DNA of 45,489 bases from Gammaproteobacteria bacterium (GCA_016199745.1 JACQFZ010000060.1:1-45489), one strand, 5' to 3'. Counted from the first letter of the stretch, positions 6,050 to 15,338 are shown. Made by a program: numbers and translations. Notes: generated by a model from the letters alone, not told the origin.

Positions 6050-8557
6050 ATGCAAAATCTTCCGGTCCACGAATGTTTACCGGCGCTGCAAGCAGCGCTG
6101 ACGGCGAATGTTGCCGTTGTGTTGCAGGCACCGCCGGGCGCGGGCAAGACGACGGTGGTACCGCCGGCGTTGCTCGCCGCCGACTGGCTCGGCAATCAGC
6201 GCATTCTCATGCTTGAGCCACGCCGGTTAGCGGCGCGGGCGGCGGCAGCGCGCATGGCCGACGGCTTCGGTGAAGCTATCGGCGGTACGGTCGGTTATCG
6301 CATTCGCTTCGAATCTAAAGTTTCGGCGCGCACGCGCATCGAAGTCGTCACCGAGGGGATGTTGACCCGACGGTTGCAAACCGATCAAGCACTCGACGGC
6401 GTCGGTCTCGTCATCTTCGATGAATTTCACGAGCGGCATTTACAAACCGATCTGGCATTAGCATTAACGCGGGATTGTCAGCGTTTGTTACGGCCCGATC
6501 TCAAGATTCTTATTATGTCGGCGACGCTCGACGGCGCCGGCATTGCCCAGTTTCTAGAAGCGCCGCTGATCAAGAGCGAGGGTCGATTGTTTCCGGTCGA
6601 CGTGCGTTATGTCGCGCGCGAATCGGACGCGCCGCTGGCGGCGCGCGTGGCCGCCAGTGTGCGCCAGGCGCTGACTGAACAGGCCGGCGATGTGCTCGCG
6701 TTTCTTCCCGGTGGTGGTGAGATCCGACGCGCGCAAGCGCTGTTGGCCGATAGCACGAACGACATCGATATCCGGCCGCTCTACGGCGATTTGCCGTGGG
6801 AGCAGCAAGATCGTGCGCTACGTCCCGGCGATCGACGTAAAGTCGTTTTGGCGACGCCGATTGCCGAGACCAGTCTCACCATCGAAGGTGTACGCAGTGT
6901 CGTCGATAGCGGTTACGCGCGCGTACCGCAATTCGATCCGGCGAGCGGCTTGACGCGTCTCGCCACCGTGCGGGTTGCGCGCGCTTCTGCCGATCAACGC
7001 GCCGGCCGTGCCGGTCGTTTAGGTCCCGGCGTGTGTTATCGGTTATGGACCGAAAGCACCCATCGCGGTCTGCTCGCGCAACCGTTGCCTGAAATCAAAA
7101 CCGCGGATTTGGCCGGTTTAGCGCTCGAGCTGGCGTTGTGGGGCGCAAACGATGTCGGTGCTCTTACTTGGCTCGATCCACCACCGCCAGCGGCGCTGGC
7201 GCAGGCGCGCGATTTGCTAACCGAGCTTGGCGCCATCAATGGCGACGGGCGCATTACCTCGCTCGGCCGAGCGATGGCGGCATTGCCGCTGCATCCACGG
7301 CTGGCACATCTGGTGCGCGCCGCTGAGGAATTCGCTGCTGCCGGTATCGCTTGCGACATCGCCGCCTTGTTGAGCGAGCGCGATATCTATTCGAATAACG
7401 CGCGCAAGACGGTCGACCTGAGCGAGCGTCTCGAAGCGTTGGCGGCGTTTCGTGCGCGCGGTCGCGCCGGTGCGCAGGCATATGATGCCGATCCGGGAGC
7501 ATGCGCGCGCATCGAGCAGGCAGCGCGCCAATGGCGCGGTCTGGTGCGCACATCGGCACCGTCGTCGTCGACGACGGTCGACATCGGTGCGCTGTTGGCG
7601 CTGGCTTATCCCGATCGAGTGGCGGCGCAACGTGAGCCGAACGGCACGCGCTATCTGCTGGCCAGCGGTCGTGGTGCGCGTCTGCCGAATTACGAAGCGC
7701 GGTTGCGCTCGCCGTATCTCGTGGTAGCGCATGTCGATGCCGGAGAGAGCGAGGGCGTAATTCATTTAGCGGCGCCGGTCGATGCGAACGCGTTGCGCCA
7801 CGCGCTGAAAGATCGCATCGTTACCGAAGATGTGGTGCGTTGGGATGATGCCAGCGCGTCGGTGTTGGCGCGGCGCGAGGAACGTTTGGGTAAGTTGTTG
7901 TTGCGCACCGAAGCGGCCGCGCGCGTCTCGTCCGACAAATTGATCGACGCCATGCTCGCAGGAATTGCTCGTCTGGGTATTGCCGCGTTGCCGTGGACCG
8001 AGGACGCCCGTGGCTGGCAGGCGCGCGTGTTGTCGTTACGTCATTGGTTGCCTGACCAAGACTGGCCCGATGTTTCGGACGCGGCACTGGCGGCGACGCT
8101 AGCCGAGTGGTTGGCGCCTTACTTGGACGGCGTCACTCGCCGCGACCACTTAACGCGCTTGCAGTTACTCGACATCTTGAAGACGCGCCTCGATTGGGAT
8201 CAGCAAAAGCGGCTCGACGAAGGCGCGCCGACGCACGTGACGGTGCCGAGTGGTTCGCACATTCGCTTGGCGTACACGCCGGGCGAGTCAGCGGTGCTGG
8301 CGGTCAAGCTGCAAGAAATGTTTGGCCTAGCGGATACTCCGCGCGTGGCGTGGGGCAGGGTGCCGGTGACGTTACATCTGTTGTCGCCGGCACGACGACC
8401 GATACAGGTCACGCAAGATCTACGGGGTTTTTGGGAACGGACCTACGCCGAAGTAAAAAAAGAGTTGAAAGGGCGCTATCCAAAGCACCCGTGGCCGGAC
8501 GATCCGTGGAGTGCGCCACCGACGCGCCGCGTCAGCCGACCAAAGCGCGGTCCGTAG
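6050..8557 (+). CDS. hrpB: ATP-dependent helicase HrpB
   Basis: An 835-residue DEAH/RHA-family RNA-type helicase of the bacterial HrpB group. Motif I is APPGAGKTT (Lys33), Ia is EPRRLAARAAAARM, motif II is DEFHERH, the group's form of DEAH, motif III is SATLDG, and motif VI is QRAGRAGRLGPG. The helicase core fills the first 350 residues, followed by HA2/OB-type regions and the C-terminal HrpB domain, ending in a basic tail. Length matches the family. The ATG has no ribosome site; a TACACT at 6034-6039 would place the transcript start within a few bases of the ATG, so a leaderless message is possible. Its last 26 bases overlap the convergent acetyltransferase gene. Confidence 0.95.
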   Translation: MQNLPVHECLPALQAALTANVAVVLQAPPGAGKTTVVPPALLAADWLGNQRILMLEPRRLAARAAAARMADGFGEAIGGTVGYRIRFESKVSARTRIEVVTEGMLTRRLQTDQALDGVGLVIFDEFHERHLQTDLALALTRDCQRLLRPDLKILIMSATLDGAGIAQFLEAPLIKSEGRLFPVDVRYVARESDAPLAARVAASVRQALTEQAGDVLAFLPGGGEIRRAQALLADSTNDIDIRPLYGDLPWEQQDRALRPGDRRKVVLATPIAETSLTIEGVRSVVDSGYARVPQFDPASGLTRLATVRVARASADQRAGRAGRLGPGVCYRLWTESTHRGLLAQPLPEIKTADLAGLALELALWGANDVGALTWLDPPPPAALAQARDLLTELGAINGDGRITSLGRAMAALPLHPRLAHLVRAAEEFAAAGIACDIAALLSERDIYSNNARKTVDLSERLEALAAFRARGRAGAQAYDADPGACARIEQAARQWRGLVRTSAPSSSTTVDIGALLALAYPDRVAAQREPNGTRYLLASGRGARLPNYEARLRSPYLVVAHVDAGESEGVIHLAAPVDANALRHALKDRIVTEDVVRWDDASASVLARREERLGKLLLRTEAAARVSSDKLIDAMLAGIARLGIAALPWTEDARGWQARVLSLRHWLPDQDWPDVSDAALAATLAEWLAPYLDGVTRRDHLTRLQLLDILKTRLDWDQQKRLDEGAPTHVTVPSGSHIRLAYTPGESAVLAVKLQEMFGLADTPRVAWGRVPVTLHLLSPARRPIQVTQDLRGFWERTYAEVKKELKGRYPKHPWPDDPWSAPPTRRVSRPKRGP

Positions 8558-8993
8558 CCGTCGTCACTAAATTCTTCACCATTAGCACGGCGCTCGCCGG
8601 ACAGAGACTAGAGAACTCCGTCGTATCACGGATACCCGCCGGTGCCGCTGCGCGCGCCGATGGTTGATAACCTCTTCGTCGAAAAAATTTTTCGGCGGTC
8701 GTTGTTAGCAGGTACAGCGATTCGATGCCATTGGCCCGCGCATACTGTTCGGCATGCACGACTAGCCGAGAGCCTACGCCGCGACCGCGCTGCACCGCGG
8801 TAACGGCGAGGGAACGTAGTAATGCGGTGTTGCCGTGTAACTCGAAGCCGATCACACCATCGGGTGCCGACTTATCGCCATAGCCAAAGAAATGGGCCAG
8901 GAGCGTGTCGGTGATATCGGCAGTCGGTAAATTTTCTGCGGCCAATAAGTTTTTGACAGCAGCCATCGACGGCCGTGAGTAAATGGTCGTCAT
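8532..8993 (-). CDS. arsN2: GNAT acetyltransferase, ArsN2-like
   Basis: A 153-residue GNAT protein. The acetyl-CoA loop is visible as VQRGRGVGSRL, preceded by the strand ALLRSLAV. It is followed by the YLLTTTAEKFFRRRGY segment and the tail IRDTTEFSSLCPASAVLMVK, which together are characteristic of ArsN2-type acetyltransferases found in arsenic-resistance loci. No other ars genes are present here, so the role in arsenic resistance is inferred from family resemblance only. A good ribosome site (GGGAGGT) precedes the ATG at 8993. It follows the EamA transporter gene by 36 bases and is probably cotranscribed. The 3' end overlaps hrpB tail to tail. Confidence 0.8.
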   Translation of the reverse strand: MTTIYSRPSMAAVKNLLAAENLPTADITDTLLAHFFGYGDKSAPDGVIGFELHGNTALLRSLAVTAVQRGRGVGSRLVVHAEQYARANGIESLYLLTTTAEKFFRRRGYQPSARAAAPAGIRDTTEFSSLCPASAVLMVKNLVTTATDRALVG

Positions 8994-9029
8994 CGTTCGA
9001 TACCTCCCTGCGCTTTAACCGAAAATGAC

Positions 9030-9878
9030 TCACGACGATTCCAATCGTCGCCGCGAGCACGAGCCGATAATTGCGCCGCCGACGATCAGTGCCATCGCCA
9101 CACCGGAGCTCGCGGTAAACGTGCCGCTGCCGCTGGCGATCAAGACCAGGGTGGAAAGCATCGGCGTGAGATAAGCCAGTGAACCGATAATGCGCGGATC
9201 GCCGTTCTTCAAAGCAGCGTCCCACAGGAAAAATGCGGCGCCCATCGGCCCGAGGCCGAGCAACAGCAGAATCGGTACATCGTTGGCGGCGAAGCTATAA
9301 CTGTCTTCAAAGATGACATGCATCAACAACGACAGCAGGCCGGCGCATAGACAGAACAGGCCGATGGCGGCGTTGGGAAATGGCCGCACGCGTTTGGTCA
9401 TGAGCGAATAGCTCGACCAAATAAAAGCGGAGATGCCGGCGAATAGATAGCCGAGCATATATTCCGAACGAAAATTGAATTGGCCGCCGGTAACGATCAG
9501 TGCGGCGCCGCTCAAACCGATAAGTGCGGCGATGATGTGATGCGCTTGTAATCGATAGCTCGGTAAAAACAGCGGCGACAATACGACGATTAGCAGTGGC
9601 CACAGATAGTTGATCAAATTCGCTTCGACCGGCGGCGCGTGACGTAGCGCCATGAACAGGCAGAAGTGGAAGCCGAATAGTCCGTAGATGCCGAGCAGTA
9701 ATATTTTGTACGGCACGCGCCACTGAGAAATTTTATGAACGCTGCAGACGGCGCCGATGACGAGTGCCGCACCCACCAGCAAAAACGGCGGCATCCGTGC
9801 CAGTTGCAGTCCGAGATAGGCGAGTATGCTCCAGAGCAAAACGGCCAGTAGCGATTGGGCGAAGGCTTTGGCGTACAT
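9030..9878 (-). CDS. EamA/DMT-superfamily transporter
   Basis: A 282-residue inner-membrane protein with about ten hydrophobic spans arranged as two EamA repeats. The first includes LLAVLLWSILAYLGLQLA and NLINYLWPLLIVVLSPLFL; the second includes LFAGISAFIWSSYSLMTKR and a closing LVLIASG and ALIVGGAIIGS. The HAPPVEANLINYLWPLLIV stretch resembles YddG-type aromatic amino acid exporters. Substrate not predictable. It begins 52 bases after the yheT stop and leads into the ArsN2-like gene, so yheT, this gene and arsN2 may form one unit. Confidence 0.85.
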   Translation of the reverse strand: MYAKAFAQSLLAVLLWSILAYLGLQLARMPPFLLVGAALVIGAVCSVHKISQWRVPYKILLLGIYGLFGFHFCLFMALRHAPPVEANLINYLWPLLIVVLSPLFLPSYRLQAHHIIAALIGLSGAALIVTGGQFNFRSEYMLGYLFAGISAFIWSSYSLMTKRVRPFPNAAIGLFCLCAGLLSLLMHVIFEDSYSFAANDVPILLLLGLGPMGAAFFLWDAALKNGDPRIIGSLAYLTPMLSTLVLIASGSGTFTASSGVAMALIVGGAIIGSCSRRRLESS

Positions 9879-9930
9879 GGTGCTTGTTAGAGATTTTTGA
9901 GAAAGTGGCGTGGCCTATATTACCCCCGCC

Positions 9931-10905
9931 CTAGCCCTTCCCCGCAAAAGCGGGGGAGGGAATAAAGGAGCGGAGAAATGCCGGCACTCGTTCTTCCAGC
10001 CAATAATGCGGGCGCCAGGGCCAGCGGCCGGCGACAAAGCCGACGTGGCCGCCGCTACGGTGGATGTCGAGTGTCACGCAGTCGGCTAGCTCGTGCTGTT
10101 TCGGGACGACGTCGGGCACCATGAACGGGTCATCGAGCGCGTGGATTAGTAGCGTCGGTACGGCGATATGCTTCAAGTATTGGCGTGCACTTGAGACGCT
10201 GTAGTAATGCGCAGCGTCGCGGAAGCCGTGCAGCGGTGCGGTCACGCGATCGTCGAAATCGCGGATCGAGCGGAAGCGCAGTGGGGTGGTCAAGGTCAAT
10301 GGCAGCACGACTTGTCGGCGTTTTTGTTCCAGCGCATTGCGCAGCGCGAACATAAGATCCCATTGGTAGAGGCGCGAGAAGCCGCTGTCGAGTTTATCGG
10401 CCGCGCGACTGAGCTCGTAGGGTACCGAGATAGCGACGGCGGCAACCACCGGGGCTCGGTCGCCGGTTTCGCCCAGCCACTTGAGTAGCACGTTGCCGCC
10501 GAGCGATACGCCGATGACGGCGATGGCAGTGGACGGCTCGCGCTGGTGGAGTAATTGCACGATCTGGTCGAGATCGCCGGTCTCGCCGGAATGATAGGCG
10601 CGCGGCAATCGATTCGGCTCGCCGCTGCAGCCACGGAAGTGCAGCAGCGCGCCGCGCCAGCCGGCGCGATCGACCGCACCGAGCACCGAGCGTGCGTAGC
10701 GTGAATTCGATGAGCCCTGCAGACCGTGCAACATGAGCACGATCGGTCCACGAGAGTTCGATGTCCAATCGAGGTCGACAAAATCGCCGTCGGCTAATTC
10801 AATGCGCTCGCGACGTAACGCGAGCGGCGGCCGCGGCCTTAGTCGATTGGCCCATAGCGTTTGCAAATGGGCGCCGGGGCACCACCAAGCGGGTTTGAAT
10901 GTCAT
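9931..10905 (-). CDS. yheT: YheT-family alpha/beta hydrolase
   Basis: A 324-residue member of the YheT (UPF0017) hydrolases. It opens with the family signature WWCPGAHLQTLWAN, then has LMLHGLQGSSNS, LHFRGCSGEPNRLPRAYHSG, the nucleophile elbow GVSLGGNVLLKW (Ser), DDPF (Asp) and SGGHVGF (His), so the triad is complete. Physiological substrate is unknown; homologues hydrolyse short esters. The reading frame's last residues (PSPAFAGKG) are encoded by a REP-like palindrome at 9935-9960, so the natural C-terminus was probably altered by the repeat. The ATG at 10905 has no clear ribosome site. Confidence 0.88.
   Translation of the reverse strand: MTFKPAWWCPGAHLQTLWANRLRPRPPLALRRERIELADGDFVDLDWTSNSRGPIVLMLHGLQGSSNSRYARSVLGAVDRAGWRGALLHFRGCSGEPNRLPRAYHSGETGDLDQIVQLLHQREPSTAIAVIGVSLGGNVLLKWLGETGDRAPVVAAVAISVPYELSRAADKLDSGFSRLYQWDLMFALRNALEQKRRQVVLPLTLTTPLRFRSIRDFDDRVTAPLHGFRDAAHYYSVSSARQYLKHIAVPTLLIHALDDPFMVPDVVPKQHELADCVTLDIHRSGGHVGFVAGRWPWRPHYWLEERVPAFLRSFIPSPAFAGKG
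9935..9960. repeat. REP-like palindrome 2
   Basis: Arms CCCTTCCCCGC (9935-9945) and GCGGGGGAGGG (9950-9960) pair with one G-T wobble around an AAAA loop. It is the same GGGGGAGGG type as the elements at 4794-4855 and 45307-45330. It supplies the last codons and nearly the stop of the yheT reading frame. Confidence 0.7.
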
Positions 10906-10965
10906 GGGTAAAACGGGCGGGCAACGGCCCGCGAGCGGGTAAACGGGGAAAGCGCCATATTGGCG

Positions 10966-12168
10966 CTATTGTTTCACAAGGCCGAGCTTTTCTCGAAGTT
11001 GAGACAGGATGGCGGCAAGATCGAGATCGAGTTGTTGATCGCAAGCGTCGAGCAGCGGCATAACTTGGCTGGCGAGATCGGGTAAATAGGGGACCAACTT
11101 TCCGGCCTCGCCGTTTTGCAACATTTGCAGCGCCGCTTCGAGCGTGGGTTCTTCGATGATCGCTTCTTCCGGCGGTGTGACTTCGTCGGCGTAGTTCATG
11201 CCTAGCTGGTTGCCGCCGGCTGCCTTGGCGAGCGTCAAGCGTTGTTCGGCGCGCGCGAGTAAATCGTCGATGGTGTCGACACGATCATCGTTGAGCGTGG
11301 CCAATCCTAAGCTAATGGTCGCCGGTACGATGGTCTCGCCGTTGTTGAAGGGCTGTGCCGCGACCGCCGATCGTAGGCGTTCGCACAACACCGTTGCGGC
11401 TCGGCGATCGGAGTTTGGCGCGAGAATGGCGAACTCGCCGCCGCGAATACGCGCCGGTGTGTCCTCGGTGCGAGTATTGCTGCGGATTATGTTGGCGAGC
11501 CAGACGAATAATTTGTCGCAGGCGTCGTCGCCCAACTGTTTGTAGATCGCGCGGAAGTTGTCGAAATCGACGCGAACGACGGCGAGGTCTTGGCCATGAC
11601 GTTTGGCGAAGGATACGTCTTGCGCCGCTCGTTGCAGAAAGTAGCGTCGGCTGTGGAGCTCGGTTACTGGATCGACCGCCGTCTGATCTTCGAGCGACTT
11701 GGTGGTTTCCGTCAGTTTACGGGTGGTCTCGTCGAGGCGGGCGTGGGCCCGCGTGCGCGCCAGCAGCTGCAGGCTGTCGAGCGGTTTGGTGACGAAATCG
11801 GTTGCGCCGCAGGCATAAGCGCGTTCGCGCGTTTGTTCGTCTTGGGCGCCGGTGATGACGATCACCGGGACGTCGCGTACCCGCTGCGGCTCGGCGGCGC
11901 GGATGCGACAGATGAGCGAGTAGCCGTCGAGCTTCGGCATCTCCATGTCGGTGATGATGACCTGTACGCGCTCGTCCTCGACCAGGCGCTGCCAAGCGGC
12001 TTCGCCGTCTTCGGCCTCGATGAGATTGAATTCACCGGTCAGCGCTTTGGTGATGGCCCGGCGAATAACGCGCGAGTCATCGACCACGAGTACCCAGGGT
12101 TTATCTAGGTTCGGGGCGACTGATTCCGTGGTCGTTGCCGACGGCTGTTCTGCGGCCTGTTCGTGCAT
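10966..12168 (-). CDS. response regulator with degenerate GGDEF domain (RGGEF)
   Basis: A 400-residue protein: receiver domain (about 25-145; VLVVDDSR acidic pair, phospho-Asp in IITDMEMPKLDGYS, Lys in FVTKPLD), short helical linker, GGDEF domain (about 165-325) and a helical tail with paired acidic-hydrophobic segments. The signature that should read GG(D/E)EF is RGGEF in ARIRGGEFAILAP, so the metal-binding third residue is Gly and cyclase activity is unlikely. The inhibitory-site motif RxxD is kept as RTED five residues before it, so the domain could still bind c-di-GMP. The upstream GGAGG is 13 or more bases from the ATG. It lies 60 bases upstream of yheT on the same strand. Confidence 0.88.
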   Translation of the reverse strand: MHEQAAEQPSATTTESVAPNLDKPWVLVVDDSRVIRRAITKALTGEFNLIEAEDGEAAWQRLVEDERVQVIITDMEMPKLDGYSLICRIRAAEPQRVRDVPVIVITGAQDEQTRERAYACGATDFVTKPLDSLQLLARTRAHARLDETTRKLTETTKSLEDQTAVDPVTELHSRRYFLQRAAQDVSFAKRHGQDLAVVRVDFDNFRAIYKQLGDDACDKLFVWLANIIRSNTRTEDTPARIRGGEFAILAPNSDRRAATVLCERLRSAVAAQPFNNGETIVPATISLGLATLNDDRVDTIDDLLARAEQRLTLAKAAGGNQLGMNYADEVTPPEEAIIEEPTLEAALQMLQNGEAGKLVPYLPDLASQVMPLLDACDQQLDLDLAAILSQLREKLGLVKQ

Positions 12169-12412
12169 AAATTAGGGGGACGTTCCTCCGCCTCTCCAAA
12201 GGTAGTCCACGCTTATCGTCAAATCCAAAGTTTGCGAATTTAGGCCGTTCCCGGCCCTTCGCCAAAGGAATTGCACATAATATGCCAAGGTCGAAATACG
12301 GACGGCGTGGCTGAATCAGCCGCTTTCGTCGTTTTTCGGGTGATCGGGGAGGGTTGCCGGCTACCCTGGAAAGGCAAGCCGGCGGACGCGATGCTGGGCG
12401 AACCGGTAAAAA
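12169..12412. other. intergenic region between uppP and the regulator gene
   Basis: No gene seen in these 244 bases. It holds a 13-base palindrome (GGCTGAATCAGCC, 12309-12321) and a stem of GCCGGCT (12356-12362) with AGCCGGC (12377-12383). Neither has a following T-run, so I do not call a terminator. I looked for a c-di-GMP riboswitch here and did not find one. Confidence 0.4.
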
Positions 12413-13237
12413 TTACGTCGCCGACCAATCAACGATGGCCCAATACCAGGTGGCGGTCACCAATAGCCCGAAGCCAATGCGGTACCAGGCGAAGGCAGTG
12501 AAGTCATGCGAACTGATGTAGCGCAATAAGCCCCGTACCGCCCAAAAGGCGCTAATGAAGGCGGCAACGGCACCGACGGCGAATAGGCCGGCGTCATCGA
12601 CGGTGAGGGTATGGCGCTCCTTATAGAGTTGATAGGCCGATGCCAGGAGCAGCGTAGGGATCGCCAGGAAGAAGGAGAACTCGGTCGCGGCGCGGCGCGA
12701 TAGCCCAATCAGCAGGCCGCCGATGATGGTAGCCCCGGAACGCGATGTGCCTGGGATTAAGGCAAACGCCTGGGCGATACCGAGCTTGAGCGCATCTACC
12801 GGCGTTAAATCATCCACCGACTCAACGCGAACCCGGTGCTCGCGCCGTTCCGCCCACAGAATGATCAGGCCACCGACGATGAACGTCGTTGCGACCGTGG
12901 CCCAATTAAATAAATGGGCCTTGATCGCTTTGCCGAACAGCAGGCCTAAGATCGCCAACGGTAAAAACGCGATGGCGACGTTAAGGGCGAAGCGCCGGGC
13001 CTTACGATCGGTCGTTAGTCCGCCGATAACGCTGGTGATCTTGCGCCGGTATTCCCAGCACACGGCCAAGATGGCACCGGATTGAATGACGATCTCGAAC
13101 AGCTTGCCTTTGTCGTCGTTAAAGTTCAGCAGATCGCCGACCAAGATCAAATGACCGGTGCTGGATATCGGCAGGAATTCGGTGAGTCCTTCGACAATTC
13201 CGAGAATGACGGCTTTCAAAAAAAGAATCAGATCCAT
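12413..13237 (-). CDS. uppP: undecaprenyl-diphosphatase UppP/BacA
   Basis: A 274-residue polytopic membrane protein that removes a phosphate from undecaprenyl diphosphate to recycle the lipid carrier for peptidoglycan and surface polysaccharides. Both family signatures are present: [17 protein letters not shown] near the N-terminus and [13 protein letters not shown] in the second half, holding the Glu, Ser and Arg catalytic residues. About eight hydrophobic spans, normal length. The start is the ATG at 13237 with only a weak AAGAAA upstream. It follows the dihydroorotase gene by 49 bases on the same strand. Confidence 0.95.
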   Translation of the reverse strand: MDLILFLKAVILGIVEGLTEFLPISSTGHLILVGDLLNFNDDKGKLFEIVIQSGAILAVCWEYRRKITSVIGGLTTDRKARRFALNVAIAFLPLAILGLLFGKAIKAHLFNWATVATTFIVGGLIILWAERREHRVRVESVDDLTPVDALKLGIAQAFALIPGTSRSGATIIGGLLIGLSRRAATEFSFFLAIPTLLLASAYQLYKERHTLTVDDAGLFAVGAVAAFISAFWAVRGLLRYISSHDFTAFAWYRIGFGLLVTATWYWAIVDWSAT

Positions 13238-13286
13238 GGTTTCTTATATCTCGGAAGCGATGTCGGGCGGTTGAGTCCGGCCGACG

Positions 13287-14594
13287 TTAATTGAATTTAA
13301 GTGCCGTGCCGTACACACCATCGCGGATACGGCCATGGTCGAAAACGACGCGGCCGTTGACGATCGTGTAAACCGACCAACCGGTAAGTTCACGCCCGTC
13401 GAACGGCGACCAGTGGACTTTGGTGAACATCTCGTCGTTGCGTACCGGTTTGTAGGTCGTAAGGTCCACGAGCGTGAGGTCGGCGTCCCAGCCTTCGATG
13501 ATTTTTCCCTTATTAGCGATGCCGTACGCTTCCATCGCCCGCCAGCACATCCATTTCTGAACGTCGGCCAATGTGCAACGCCCGGCCTTCATGGCGGTGA
13601 GCATCGTCGGCAACGAGGTTTCGACGCCGGGCATGCCGGACGGCGATTGCGGATAGCCCTGCGCTTTTTCTTCCAGCGTGTGCGGCGCGTGGTCGGTAGC
13701 GATGAAATCGAGCACGCCGTCGCGCAGGCCTTGCCACAAGACGTCGTTGTCGTGCGGCGTGCGAATCGGCGGATTCATTTGTACCAACGTGCCGTGGGTG
13801 GCGTAGTCGGCGGTGTTTAGCACCAAATGATTCGGAATCACTTCCGCCGTTACCCAGGTCGGTTTGTCCCGTCGCAGCAGCTCGACTTCATCGGCAGTCG
13901 ACAGATGCAGAATATGCAACCGCCGCCGGTATTTCTTGGACAACGACAGCGCTTTCTCGGTCGCGAGTCGGGCGCATTCGTTGTCGCGGATCTCCGAGTG
14001 AACGGCGATATCGGTACGATGGCCGAGCTTGGCTTTGCGTTCGTCGATGCGTGCTTCGTTTTCGGCATGGACCGCGATTAGGCGCGTGCCGTTGGCAAAG
14101 ATACGTTCGAGGTCCTCGTCGCGGTTGACCAACAGGCTGCCGGTGCTGGAGCCCATAAAAATCTTGATGCCGCAGGCAGGTTCAGCGCGATTCAGCTCGT
14201 CGAGGTTGTTCGGCGTCGCGCCGATGAAAAAGCCGTAGTTCACGACACAGCGGCCGGCGGCGCGCGCCAACTTGTCGTTTAACGCCGCCTGGTTAGTGGT
14301 CGGCGGGTCGGTGTTCGGCATTTCCAGAAAGCTGGTGACACCGCCTTTGGCAGCGGCACGCGAACCGCTGGCGAGGTCTTCTTTGTATTCCTTGCCCGGC
14401 TCGCGGAAGTGCACTTGCGGATCGATTGCGCCGGGTAACAGCATTAAGCCGTTGGCGTCGATCGATTCGTCGGCACGGGTGCTGATGGAGCGGTCGATTT
14501 TTTCGATGCGGCCGTTATTGCAGTACACATCGCCGTCGATGGTCGTGCCGTCGGGGCGCGCGATGCGGGCGTTTTGGATGAGTAGGGTGGTCAC
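13287..14594 (-). CDS. pyrC: dihydroorotase (Gln variant of the HxH motif)
   Basis: A 435-residue amidohydrolase of the dihydroorotase group, which closes carbamoyl-aspartate to dihydroorotate in pyrimidine synthesis. Motifs: PGAIDPQVHFREPG, MPNTDPP, GIKIFMGSSTGSLLV, AVHAENEARI, LHILHLSTADE, and ATDHAPHTLEEK with the catalytic Asp. The first metal-binding motif is Q-V-H instead of H-V-H, a form I associate with one subgroup of dihydroorotases; whether one or two metals are bound is therefore open. The start is taken as GTG at 14594, giving TTLLIQNARIARPDG as the first strand; no ribosome site is visible. The open frame continues upstream without homology. Confidence 0.85.
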   Translation of the reverse strand: MTTLLIQNARIARPDGTTIDGDVYCNNGRIEKIDRSISTRADESIDANGLMLLPGAIDPQVHFREPGKEYKEDLASGSRAAAKGGVTSFLEMPNTDPPTTNQAALNDKLARAAGRCVVNYGFFIGATPNNLDELNRAEPACGIKIFMGSSTGSLLVNRDEDLERIFANGTRLIAVHAENEARIDERKAKLGHRTDIAVHSEIRDNECARLATEKALSLSKKYRRRLHILHLSTADEVELLRRDKPTWVTAEVIPNHLVLNTADYATHGTLVQMNPPIRTPHDNDVLWQGLRDGVLDFIATDHAPHTLEEKAQGYPQSPSGMPGVETSLPTMLTAMKAGRCTLADVQKWMCWRAMEAYGIANKGKIIEGWDADLTLVDLTTYKPVRNDEMFTKVHWSPFDGRELTGWSVYTIVNGRVVFDHGRIRDGVYGTALKFN

Positions 14595-14733
14595 GGGAGG
14601 AAGGGTGTCTTTGGACCGCCGTGGAAGCGAGTCGATTTCGGGAAGTTTGTCTCTGCCGTCCCTGGCGCGACGGTGTGACTTCGTTGAACCCCGGCCCGCA
14701 CGTCCGTGTGCGGACATTCGCGACTGCCCCGGC

Positions 14734-15168
14734 TCACCCCATTTGTTTTTCGCGAATCTCGTCCAGCGTCTTGCAGTCGATGCAGAGATCGGCAGTTGGC
14801 CGAGCATCGAGCCGTTCCAGGCCGATTTCGACGCCGCAGACTTCGCAAAAACCGTAGTCGCCGGTGTCGATGCGGGTGAGCGCCTCGTCGATTTTCTTGA
14901 TGAGCTTGCGTTCGCGATCGCGGCTACGCAGCTCGAGCGACATGTCGGTCTCTTGGCTCGCACGATCGTTCGGATCCGGCGGGTTGTCCGGTTCGTCGCG
15001 CATCTGGTGCACCGTGCGGGTGAGCTCTTCAAGCAGGTCGGTACGCCACGCCAGCAGTTTGGTGCGGAAATGATCGTGTTGCTTTTTGTTCATGTACTTC
15101 TCGCCCTTCTTAGCCACGTACGGTTTAATCGGCTCGGGGGCTTCCTTACGTTTTTTAATAACGGGCAT
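14734..15168 (-). CDS. dksA: RNA polymerase-binding transcription factor DksA
   Basis: A 144-residue DksA, which binds in the secondary channel of RNA polymerase and acts with ppGpp in the stringent response. The coiled-coil tip motif DPNDRASQETD keeps the Asp-x-x-Asp-x-Ala pattern needed for activity. The zinc finger is CEVC and CIDC around GLERLDARPTADL. The basic N-terminal extension (KKRKEAPEPIKPYV) is normal. A ribosome site CAGGAG lies 8 bases before the ATG at 15168, and a strong sigma70-type promoter lies upstream. Confidence 0.95.
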   Translation of the reverse strand: MPVIKKRKEAPEPIKPYVAKKGEKYMNKKQHDHFRTKLLAWRTDLLEELTRTVHQMRDEPDNPPDPNDRASQETDMSLELRSRDRERKLIKKIDEALTRIDTGDYGFCEVCGVEIGLERLDARPTADLCIDCKTLDEIREKQMG

Positions 15169-15230
15169 TTAATAACTCCTGAATATTAGGGCTTTGTTGA
15201 AGCCCGGGCCCGAAAAAAAATGAGCGCGAA

Positions 15231-15259
15231 TCTATACCAGAAAGGGTCAGGGGTCGCAA
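15231..15259 (-). promoter_or_regulatory. sigma70-type promoter of dksA
   Basis: On the minus strand TTGCGA (15259-15254) and TATAGA (15236-15231) are exactly 17 bases apart. The predicted transcript starts about 55 bases before the dksA ATG. The leader contains a small hairpin (GGGCTT and AAGCCC) directly upstream of the ribosome site. Confidence 0.65.
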
Positions 15260-15338
15260 CCGCAAGCGACCGGATAATCGGCCACTAAGACACATTATTG
15301 TGATCCCCCATGTGACAGTTTTTTGGTTATTCAAAAGA

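Noticed and set aside
12300-12412. Possible c-di-GMP (GEMM) riboswitch next to the GGDEF regulator gene
   Set aside because: A GGACGC and GAAA-like stretch is present, but the conserved order and both required stems are not, and the strand would point away from the regulator gene.
14595-15032. Upstream extension of the dihydroorotase frame
   Set aside because: The open frame continues through dksA on the same strand but shows no similarity; homology begins at GTG 14594.
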